A stretch of 6,312 bases of DNA from Pseudomonadota bacterium (GTDB lineage: Bacteria > Pseudomonadota > Gammaproteobacteria > Burkholderiales > SG8-39), in the NCBI GenBank assembly GCA_021825225.1, contig JAKAIH010000172.1, positions 1 to 6,312 on the forward strand, written 5' to 3'. The position numbers were made by a program, and so were the translations under genes. Position 1 is the first letter of the stretch, and the number at the start of each line of letters is the position of its first letter. The notes under the pieces were generated by a model, which ran no database searches, was not told the origin of the DNA, and was given only the letters and a program-made list of their open reading frames with translations. This document shows, in pieces, positions 1 through 6,312 of the stretch.

Positions 1-542
1 GGTCGCCAAGCGTCCGCGCAGCGACAGAATCTGGAAATAGGCGTCGGCTACACCCGCGACCAGCGTGAGCCTGACCGTTTCCCGGTCGAAGCGGCTGGCG
101 CGCAGCGCGGCATCGGCTGAGCGTACTGCGGCGGCATTCTTTCCCCATAGGTCCGCTTCGTAGCTCGCACTGAGCGTGGCATTGCTAGCATCGCCGCTCT
201 GCCAGCTGCCGCCATCCGGACGCGTTTCGCGGCGCGAACTGCCGGCGCCGAGATTCAAGACCGGAAACAGCGTCGCCCCTGCAATGCGGGCCTGCGCTTC
301 GGCCTGGCGCACGCGTTCCGCGGCGATGGCAAGATCCGGATTCGAGGCCAGGGCAGCGGCGACGAGCGACGACAGCTCCTGCGAGCCGAATGCGCCCCAC
401 CAGTCCAGCGCCGGCAGCGCCGCGCCGGCAACAGCCGATTCGGCGTAGGTCTGCGGCATGCCCGGCGCGGGTGCCGGCGCATTGCCGGTCGCGGCGCAGG
501 CACCGAGCAGCATCGCGCTCCCGACGATGACGAGTCGCCGCA

Positions 543-543
<1 letters not shown>
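1..543 (-). CDS. RND/MacAB-type outer-membrane efflux lipoprotein (OprM/NodT family), 3' end outside window
   Basis: This would be the outer-membrane channel of the tripartite pump whose other parts are encoded just upstream. The 181 visible codons start with a short lipoprotein signal: MRRLVIVGSAMLLGAC, with lipobox LGAC and lipidated Cys16. A Pro/Ala-rich linker follows. Then comes the typical start of the family's TolC-like repeat: the LDWWGAFG segment (residues 46-53), helix-rich ELSSLVAAAL...NPDL (56-71), a long Arg/Gln/Ala helix (72-91), and the family-typical SYEADLWGK (127-135). Full proteins of this family are about 450-500 residues, so more than half lies beyond the left edge. The start ATG shares its A with the TGA of macB (TGATG). 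No strong Shine-Dalgarno is visible, so translation is probably coupled to macB. The family call is firm; the exact subfamily and substrate are not known. Confidence 0.93.
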
Positions 544-2510
<1,967 letters not shown>

Positions 2511-2524
2511 AGGGCGCTCAAACA

Positions 2525-2537
2525 GCCCCGCGGGGGC
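2525..2537. repeat. GC-rich hairpin between macA and macB
   Basis: Perfect inverted repeat GCCCC-GCG-GGGGC in the 57-base macA-macB spacer, next to two copies of the self-complementary GCCGGC (2540-2545 and 2548-2553). There is no T-run, so it does not look like an intrinsic terminator. It lies 15-27 bases upstream of the chosen macB ATG and could influence mRNA stability or macB translation. That role is inference. Confidence 0.4.
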
Positions 2538-2567
2538 GCGCCGGCACGCCGGCACCCGGGTCGGAGT

Positions 2568-3932
2568 TCACGGATGACCGCCGCGCTGCGCCGGTACCAG
2601 CGAACTGCTGGTCCGTGCCGGAACCGCTGCGGCCGGTACCTTGGTGCCGATCACGACCGTTTCGCCGGGGACAAGGCCGACGAGGATTTGCGCCGAGACG
2701 CGATTCATTACGCCCACGTTCACTTCCCGTTCCGCGAGCTTGCCATTGGTGTCGACCACAATCACCAGTGCGCGCCCGTTGACGAATTGGCTACGCGCGT
2801 CGGTACCAGACGCCCGCGGTGCGCCGCCGCCGCGCGCCGCAGCATTGCCCTCGGCGGCACTGCCAGCAGCGACTCCGGGCACGCGCAGCGGCTCCTCCGC
2901 TGCAAGCGGATGCAGCGCAGTGAGCGGAACCAGCACGGCATTCGTCGCACTCGAAGCGACGAAGAACACCTGGGCGGTCATCTGTGTCATCAGCGCCCGG
3001 TCCGGATTCGCCACGTCGAACAATGCATCGTAGAGCACGACATTGTTCACCACGTTCGGCGTAGGCGAAATCTGGCGCAGCTTGCCGTAGAAGCGGCGCT
3101 TGTCCCCGCCCAGGGTAGTAAAGTAGACATCCATGCCAATGCGCAGCTTGGGCACATCAGCCTCAGACACTTGCGCCTGCACCGTCATCGTCGACAGGTC
3201 GGCGATGCGCATGACGATAGGCGCCTGCTGGTTGGCATTCAGCGTCTGGCCCTGCTTCGCCGCCTGCGAAACGACGGTTCCCGCGATCGGCGCGTAGATC
3301 TTGGTGTAGCCCAGGTTCGCCTCGTCCCCGCGCAAGGTGGAACCAGTCTGCTGAATTTGCGCCTTGAGCGCATCCTGCTGAGCCGAGGCAGATTTCCGGG
3401 TCGCCTCGGCGCTTTGCAGCGCGTCCGCCGTGGTGGCATCGTCCCGCATCATGTTCTGCTGCCGCGCCAGCTGAAGCTCGGCGAGCAAAAGCTGCGCCTG
3501 CTTGTCGGCAAGCTGCGCCTGCTGATTGAGCAGCTGGGCGCGATCGCCGTCGACCTTGGCCTGGTAGACCGATGGGTCGATCTCCGCCAGGAGCTGGCCT
3601 TTCTTGACCACGGCGCCGACATCCACGTGCAGCTGCTTCAACTGACCCGAGACCTGCGTGCCGACGTCCACGTAGTCCTTGGGCTGGAGCGTGCCGGTCG
3701 CCGTGACCGTATCTTCGAGATCCCCGCGCGTGACCACGGCAGTAAGATGGCTCGTGGCCGGGCTATTTTGCGCAGACCACCTTTGCCATGCGTAATATCC
3801 TCCGCCCGCCAGCAGCGCGCACGCGGCAAGAATGAGCACCAATCGGCCCAAACGCGACTTTCCCGAGACCGCCGGCGTCGCGGCCGGCACTTCGCTTTTC
3901 ACGCTTGTTGCGGTCGCGACATCTGAAGTCAT
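2568..3932 (-). CDS. macA: MacA-type periplasmic adaptor (HlyD/membrane fusion protein) of the efflux pump
   Basis: Bridges MacB to the outer-membrane channel and stimulates MacB ATPase. The 454-residue protein has a cytoplasmic N-terminus and one membrane anchor (about 30-48, LVLILAACALLAGGGYYAW). Next come the first half of the lipoyl domain with VDVGTQVSGQLKQL (88-101) and an alpha-helical hairpin rich in Gln/Ala/Leu (about 120-205). The second lipoyl half begins at NLGYTKIYAPIAGTV (206-220). The beta-barrel starts around VQAQVSEADV (251-260), and a membrane-proximal domain ends with GLVPGETVVIGTKV. These motifs align by memory with E. coli MacA (GAQVSGQLKTL, YTRIVAPMAGEV, KAQVSEADV). It is about 80 residues longer, partly because of an Ala/Gly-rich insert at about 345-382. 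The ATG at 3932 lacks a strong Shine-Dalgarno (a GGAG lies about 18 bases upstream), but it is the only start that keeps the anchor preceded by a normal cytoplasmic tail. First gene of the operon. Confidence 0.96.
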   Translation of the reverse strand: MTSDVATATSVKSEVPAATPAVSGKSRLGRLVLILAACALLAGGGYYAWQRWSAQNSPATSHLTAVVTRGDLEDTVTATGTLQPKDYVDVGTQVSGQLKQLHVDVGAVVKKGQLLAEIDPSVYQAKVDGDRAQLLNQQAQLADKQAQLLLAELQLARQQNMMRDDATTADALQSAEATRKSASAQQDALKAQIQQTGSTLRGDEANLGYTKIYAPIAGTVVSQAAKQGQTLNANQQAPIVMRIADLSTMTVQAQVSEADVPKLRIGMDVYFTTLGGDKRRFYGKLRQISPTPNVVNNVVLYDALFDVANPDRALMTQMTAQVFFVASSATNAVLVPLTALHPLAAEEPLRVPGVAAGSAAEGNAAARGGGAPRASGTDARSQFVNGRALVIVVDTNGKLAEREVNVGVMNRVSAQILVGLVPGETVVIGTKVPAAAVPARTSSSLVPAQRGGHP

Positions 3933-4003
3933 GGCAGGCTATCGCTTAGCTCCGAGGCGAATGCTGCGGCTGCATCGTCCAGCCGGGCTTTGCCCGATTA
4001 CTA

Positions 4004-4013
4004 TGTTGCAACA
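4004..4013. promoter_or_regulatory. 10-base palindrome upstream of macA
   Basis: TGTTGCAACA is a perfect palindrome about 72 bases upstream of the macA start codon. A perfect 10-base palindrome in a promoter or leader region can be a dimeric repressor site, but palindromes of this length also occur by chance. No known operator consensus is claimed. Confidence 0.2.
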
Positions 4014-4020
4014 AGGGCAA

Positions 4021-4097
4021 GCGCCCATTGAGAAAAGTCAAAATAGGCGCCACAAAGCGGCGTCGGCCAGACCGACGCTCTCAGGCAAATTGGGCGC
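4021..4097. repeat. Nested inverted-repeat structure, possible macA leader RNA element
   Basis: Three helices nest within 77 bases. The outer arms GCGCCCA (4021-4027) and TGGGCGC (4091-4097) pair over 7 bp. Immediately inside, TGAGA (4029-4033) pairs with TCTCA (4079-4083), extended by a T-G wobble. Abutting that, GCGTCGG (4060-4066) pairs with CCGACGC (4072-4078) over a 5-base loop. A competing short stem GCCAC-AAA-GCGGC (4049-4061) overlaps the third helix. Bases 4085-4090 stay unpaired between the two outer helices. The pairing works on either strand as DNA or RNA. On the minus strand it would sit roughly 90-165 bases upstream of the macA ATG. There is no T-run, so it is not a standard terminator. 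Function is unknown. Confidence 0.45.
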
Positions 4098-4114
4098 GTC
4101 CCCTGCAGCAGCAA

Positions 4115-4120
4115 ATGATA
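4115..4120 (-). promoter_or_regulatory. Possible -10 element for the macA operon
   Basis: On the minus strand TATCAT matches the sigma-70 -10 consensus at 5 of 6 positions, but no good -35 is found 16-18 bases upstream. That position falls inside the hairpin at 4135-4166. If used, transcription would start near 4108 and the nested structure at 4021-4097 would be in the macA leader. Weak evidence. Confidence 0.2.
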
Positions 4121-4134
4121 TGCGCGCGCAGGCG

Positions 4135-4166
4135 TTTCCTCCGTACGCTGGCGTACATAGAGGAAA
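4135..4166. repeat. Two-part hairpin / operator-like inverted repeat
   Basis: TTTCCTC (4135-4141) pairs with GAGGAAA (4160-4166). Inside it GTACG (4143-4147) pairs with CGTAC (4152-4156) over a CTGG loop, with a small asymmetric internal loop (one base against three). Twelve base pairs in 32 bases is strong for a chance event. Neither strand has a following T-run, so an intrinsic terminator is unlikely. It could be a protein-binding site covering the -35 region of the candidate macA promoter, or an mRNA 3'-end stem for the genes read from the right. Confidence 0.4.
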
Positions 4167-4233
4167 AGAAGTGAAATGAGCCCGGGTTTACACCGCAGCC
4201 AGTGTGGCGGCGGATGGGATGAAAATCTCGCGC

Positions 4234-4362
4234 TTAGACGATCGGAGCCAATGCGCAGGAACCGCGCCGCGCCGCATTCTCCTTGGCCCACGCTTCGTTC
4301 GCCCTGCGCCAGCCGGCCTGCGCCTGGGCGAGGGCTGCTTCGAGTTCCACGCGTGGGCTCAT
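4234..4362 (-). CDS. Possible 42-residue small protein downstream of the EncFtn gene
   Basis: I do not recognise this reading frame. It starts MSPRVELEAALAQAQAGW and continues as a charged, Ala-rich stretch with a second Trp (NEAWAKENAARR), then SCALAPIV. Residues 4-33 look like one amphipathic helix; there is no membrane segment or signal peptide. Support for translation is a purine-rich Shine-Dalgarno, GGGGAGGG, six bases before the ATG, and a helix-like composition that is not simply Arg/Pro-rich like the shadow frames nearby. It follows the EncFtn gene by 124 bases on the same strand and could be co-transcribed with it. No family match is claimed, and it may be a chance frame. Confidence 0.4.
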   Translation of the reverse strand: MSPRVELEAALAQAQAGWRRANEAWAKENAARRGSCALAPIV

Positions 4363-4373
4363 GCCTGTCCCTC

Positions 4374-4388
4374 CCCGGCTAGGCCGGG
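4374..4388. repeat. Perfect 6-bp hairpin overlapping the ribosome-binding site of the small frame
   Basis: CCCGGC-TAG-GCCGGG is a perfect inverted repeat. On the minus strand its 3' arm runs into the GGGGAGGG Shine-Dalgarno of the 42-residue frame, so an RNA hairpin here could partly mask that site. No T-run follows on either strand. Confidence 0.3.
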
Positions 4389-4486
4389 AATGCAGCAATC
4401 ATTGCAGCAAAAAGCTCCGATGCGCTCGATTCGCGCTGCGGCAAATCTGCTTCGGCACGCGCGACCGGATCACGGTTCAAGCACGC

Positions 4487-4774
4487 TCACTTGTGAGCAA
4501 TAGACTTGTCGGTGAACAGGTAGTCCTTCAGCTCCTTGGAGAACGCCGGGTCCTTGCGCCGTATCCACTCCAGCACCATGGACGCGTGTTCCTTTTCCTC
4601 GTCCCGATTGTGCGCGAGGATCGCCTTGAGTTCCTCGTCCTTGCACGCGTCGGCGCGCTGGTTGTACCAATCGACGGCTTCCAGCTCCTCCATCAGCGAC
4701 ACAATCGCCCTGTGCATGTCGCGCGTTTCATCGGACAACTCCTCGACCGGCTCGTGATAACCGACACTGGACAT
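4487..4774 (-). CDS. Encapsulated-ferritin-family (EncFtn) ferroxidase, short form without targeting tail
   Basis: A 95-residue ferritin-like protein of the EncFtn type. In characterised members two helical protomers form a ferroxidase site at the dimer interface, assemble into rings and oxidise Fe(II), usually inside an encapsulin shell. Compared from memory with the R. rubrum protein, HRAIVSLMEELEAVDWY (21-37) and ILAHNRDEEKEHASM (52-66) are nearly identical. Ferroxidase ligands Glu30, Glu60 and His63 (R. rubrum Glu32, Glu62, His65) are present. So are entry-site Glu29 and Glu32, with Trp36 and Tyr37. The start is well supported by GGGAG six bases upstream (4781-4785). The protein stops just after YLFTDKSIAHK, where the R. 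rubrum protein continues about 40 residues to its encapsulin-targeting peptide. No such peptide appears in any frame downstream, and no encapsulin gene is in the window. It could work unencapsulated. The family call is secure; the cellular role is inference. Confidence 0.93.
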   Translation of the reverse strand: MSSVGYHEPVEELSDETRDMHRAIVSLMEELEAVDWYNQRADACKDEELKAILAHNRDEEKEHASMVLEWIRRKDPAFSKELKDYLFTDKSIAHK

Positions 4775-4801
4775 AGCTCTCTCCCAATTCGCGGATGGAT
4801 G

Positions 4802-4812
4802 ATCGAAACGAT
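4802..4812. promoter_or_regulatory. Short inverted repeat upstream of EncFtn
   Basis: ATCG-AAA-CGAT lies 28 bases before the EncFtn ATG, in the divergent spacer shared with the VF530 gene. It may be an operator half-site pair, but four-base arms are weak. It does not match the Fur box consensus that one might expect for an iron gene. Further right, GGGGCGCCCC (4828-4837) is a 10-base GC palindrome, and CGCGT-CACC-ACGCG is a small hairpin. Confidence 0.2.
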
Positions 4813-4944
4813 TTTCCCGGCGCAGGCGGGGCGCCCCCCGGCCGCGTCACCACGCGCCGGACTCACCCCATGAATATTCTGCGACGGCGATACCGCAGAT
4901 TCTGAGCCTGTTTGGCGGCCTTGTCATCCTTGCCGGCCGCCGTC

Positions 4945-4953
4945 TGCTAGACT
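4945..4953 (+). promoter_or_regulatory. Possible extended -10 promoter for the VF530 gene
   Basis: TGCTAGACT fits the extended -10 pattern TGnTAnnnT, with TAGACT matching TATAAT at 4 of 6. It would give a leader of about 38 bases before the ATG at 4998. The best -35-like hexamer, TTGTCA at 4921, is 21 bases away, which is too far for normal spacing. An extended -10 can act without a -35. Confidence 0.3.
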
Positions 4954-4997
4954 GGAGCGCATACAAACCGGAACCGCGATCAAGCGATAGCAGGCAG

Positions 4998-5234
4998 ATG
5001 GCAGCACCGCAGATCAACAATCCGCTGCATGGCGTCACGCTGGAGATGATGCTGATTGAACTCATCGAACGCGTCGGCTGGGAGGAAATGGGCCGCTGCG
5101 TTGCCATACGCTGTTTCACCCACGATCCCAGCCTGTCGTCCAGCCTGCGCTTTCTCAGAAGAACGCCGTGGGCCAGAGCCAGGGTCGAGGACCTGTACCT
5201 GCAGCACCGGCGCGGCCCGCCGGTCTCCAGGTAA
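4998..5234 (+). CDS. VF530-family (DUF2132) putative nucleic-acid-binding protein
   Basis: A complete 78-residue member of the VF530 family. Its prototype from Vibrio fischeri has a small helical fold and is reported to resemble nucleic-acid-binding domains; its biological role is not established. The family motifs appear in order: NNPLHGVTLEMML (7-19), GWEEMG (27-32), IRCF (37-40) and DPSLSSSLRFLRRTPWAR (43-60), followed by VEDLYL. The basic C-terminus (QHRRGPPVSR) fits nucleic-acid binding. Length is typical. The ATG at 4998 puts the conserved NNPLHG close to the N-terminus as expected, although the Shine-Dalgarno (AGG at 4992-4994) is weak. The gene diverges from EncFtn across a 223-base spacer and precedes the DUF4337 gene by 95 bases; whether it is co-transcribed with that gene is unclear. 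Confidence 0.9.
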   Translation: MAAPQINNPLHGVTLEMMLIELIERVGWEEMGRCVAIRCFTHDPSLSSSLRFLRRTPWARARVEDLYLQHRRGPPVSR

Positions 5235-5329
5235 CCGCGTTTGGGCTTGGCGGCCGAAGAACGCCCTCTTTATCTGGCGGGCGAAAACGTGGAGAATGGC
5301 GCGCTTTTCACCGACTGGAGTTACTCAAT

Positions 5330-5893
5330 ATGTCCGGACACGGCCACGTCGACCCGTCCAACAAGAAGATCGCCCTGCTCATCTCCGTGCTCGCCTTGGT
5401 GCTCGCATTTTCCGAGACTCTGGGCAAGGGCGCGCAGACCGCTGCGCTGAGCCAAAACATCGAGGCTGCCAATTTGTGGACCTTTTTCCAGGCCAAGACC
5501 GTGCGCAGCACTACGCTGCGCACCGCGGCCGAGGCGCTCGAAGTGGAATTGGCGCAGGCTACGCGCCCTGAGCAAAGGCAGGCCATGCAAAAACGCATCG
5601 CCGACTGGAAGGCCGACGTCGCCCGCTACGACTCCGAGCCGCAGACCCAGGAAGGTCGCAAGGAACTGGCCGCACGCGCCAAGATCGCCGAAGGCCGGCG
5701 CGACCGCGCGCTCGCGGCTTACCATAATTACGAACTGGCCTCGGCAGCGATTCAGATCGCCATCGTGCTCGCTTCGGCGGAAATCATCACCGGCGTCGTC
5801 CTGCTCAGCTGGATCGCCGGCGGGCTCGGGCTGATCGGTATCGTGTTCTGTGCCCTCGGGTTTTTCGCCCCGACTGCGTTCCATCTATTCTAG
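5330..5893 (+). CDS. DUF4337-family membrane protein
   Basis: A 187-residue protein of a family with no known function. After a short His-rich start (MSGHGHVDPSNKK) comes TM1 (about 13-31), then a soluble, largely helical charged region (about 35-135) containing the conserved-looking AALSQNIEAANLWTFFQAKT (38-57). Two more membrane segments follow (about 138-160 and 163-183), ending in FFAPTAFHLF. The topology suggests an inner-membrane protein with a coiled or helical domain on one side. The reading frame stays open upstream to 5168, but I chose ATG 5330. GGAG lies nine bases before it (5317-5320), the family starts this way, and the upstream extension would overlap the VF530 gene and is Arg/Gly/Pro-rich. 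It converges with the histidine phosphatase gene. Confidence 0.88.
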   Translation: MSGHGHVDPSNKKIALLISVLALVLAFSETLGKGAQTAALSQNIEAANLWTFFQAKTVRSTTLRTAAEALEVELAQATRPEQRQAMQKRIADWKADVARYDSEPQTQEGRKELAARAKIAEGRRDRALAAYHNYELASAAIQIAIVLASAEIITGVVLLSWIAGGLGLIGIVFCALGFFAPTAFHLF

Positions 5894-5903
5894 GGGCCCG
5901 CTA

Positions 5904-5923
5904 CAAAACGAGGCGATATCCTC
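5904..5923 (-). terminator. Weak possible terminator for the histidine phosphatase gene
   Basis: On the minus strand GAGG-ATATCG-CCTC forms a 4-bp stem followed by GTTTTG, 29 bases past the stop codon of the phosphatase gene. The stem is short and the T-run only four bases, so this is a weak candidate in the 58-base convergent spacer. Confidence 0.2.
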
Positions 5924-5951
5924 CAAGGGGACGTGCTTCGGGCGTTGCCGC

Positions 5952-6312
5952 TCAATCCGCCGTGGTGCGATATCCGGCGGTGACCTCCGCCGGCACGATA
6001 TTGCTGATGCTCCAGCTGCCCGCCTGGGCTTCGTACTCGAACAGCAAAGGGGTGGCGTTGGCGATATGCCGCTCCAGCAGATCGGCGCCGAGGCTGAACA
6101 CCAGAACGTACAACGGCCCGCCGTGTGCCACCAGCAGCGTCGACGCGTCGCTGTCCAGGGCGTCGTTGAATCCCTCCTGGGTGCGCGCGACGAAATCGCG
6201 CAGAGACTCGCCATTGGGCGGCTCCTGGCGCCAGTCGAGATCCTGCGAGGACTGGCCGATCAGATCGCCGAACCATCTTTCACGCAGGCGCGGTTCAGCA
6301 AGCACCGGCGCG
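5952..6312 (-). CDS. Histidine phosphatase (phosphoglycerate-mutase-like) family protein, 5' end outside window
   Basis: The C-terminal 119 codons of a histidine-phosphatase-superfamily enzyme; the frame is open to the right edge. LAEPRLRERWFGDLIGQ resembles the family segment just before the acid/substrate region. NGESLRDFVART matches the usual (P)GGES helix start. LLVAHGGPLYVLV carries the second catalytic His of the superfamily. The first catalytic motif (RHG) must lie beyond position 6312. A GTG at 6305 is an apparent start, but a protein starting there would lack the phospho-accepting His, so I treat it as internal. Family members dephosphorylate diverse small phosphate esters (alpha-ribazole phosphate, sugar phosphates, others). 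The substrate cannot be assigned from this fragment. Confidence 0.88.
   Translation of the reverse strand, partial: APVLAEPRLRERWFGDLIGQSSQDLDWRQEPPNGESLRDFVARTQEGFNDALDSDASTLLVAHGGPLYVLVFSLGADLLERHIANATPLLFEYEAQAGSWSISNIVPAEVTAGYRTTAD

Larger units (their letters stand above)
3933..4233. other. Intergenic region upstream of macA, no convincing gene
   Basis: About 300 bases between macA and the next possible minus-strand gene. Reading frames here on either strand lack protein-like composition or a recognised family. The region holds several inverted repeats, described in separate entries, plus a small stem CGGGC-TTT-GCCCG at 3984-3996. It is the expected location of the macA-macB operon promoter and leader. 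Confidence 0.6.

Noticed and set aside
4034..4105. Glycine riboswitch on the plus strand, suggested by CTCTCAGGCAAA at 4078-4089
   Set aside because: The 3' segment resembles the glycine aptamer consensus, but the conserved CCGAAGGGGCAA-type core is absent and no glycine-metabolism gene follows on that strand. A chance resemblance is more likely.
4001..4291. 96-codon frame on the minus strand upstream of macA
   Set aside because: It overlaps the inverted-repeat region and the better-supported small frame at 4234-4362. It lacks a good ribosome-binding site and shows no protein-like pattern.
4391..4410. Direct repeat of TGCAGCAA (4391-4398 and 4403-4410)
   Set aside because: Two 8-base copies only, with no further unit or associated element. 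Too little to call a repeat array or attachment site.
5235..5450. Same-frame continuation after the VF530 stop, with a locally protein-like stretch (ERPLYLAGENVENGALFTDW)
   Set aside because: It soon runs into the DUF4337 gene in another frame and becomes Pro/Arg/Ser-rich. VF530 is already full length, and the frame has only a TTG start without a ribosome-binding site.
6303..6305. GTG as the true start of the histidine phosphatase
   Set aside because: The frame is open to the window edge, and a protein starting here would lack the first catalytic RHG motif while keeping a normal C-terminal half. Truncation by the window boundary explains it better.

Overview
The window is GC-rich, densely packed DNA from a Gram-negative bacterium, most likely a proteobacterium. 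The evidence is a MacA/MacB/OprM-type tripartite pump with an outer-membrane lipoprotein, an EncFtn-type ferritin very close to the Rhodospirillum rubrum protein as I remember it, and VF530 and DUF4337 proteins. A betaproteobacterium is my best guess, but no marker gene here fixes the genus.

Left part (1-3932, minus strand): a three-gene efflux operon read right to left. macA encodes the periplasmic adaptor, macB the inner-membrane ABC transporter, and the third gene an OprM/NodT-family outer-membrane lipoprotein that runs off the left edge. macB and the lipoprotein gene share one base at a TGATG stop/start junction. macA and macB are separated by 57 bases containing a GC hairpin. Together the products would form a complete channel from inner membrane to outside; the substrate cannot be read from the sequence.

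Middle part (3933-4997): about 300 bases upstream of macA hold no convincing gene but several inverted repeats, including a nested structure at 4021-4097 and a hairpin at 4135-4166. Next come a possible 42-residue small protein (4234-4362, minus) and an encapsulated-ferritin-family (EncFtn) protein (4487-4774, minus). The EncFtn has all the recognised ferroxidase residues but ends without the C-terminal encapsulin-targeting tail, and no encapsulin gene lies in the window.

Right part (4998-6312): diverging from EncFtn on the plus strand are a VF530-type putative nucleic-acid-binding protein and a DUF4337 membrane protein. Converging on them from the right edge is the C-terminal part of a histidine-phosphatase-family protein.

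Most of the window is ordinary. The points worth a second look are the tail-less orphan EncFtn and the structured DNA between it and the efflux operon.
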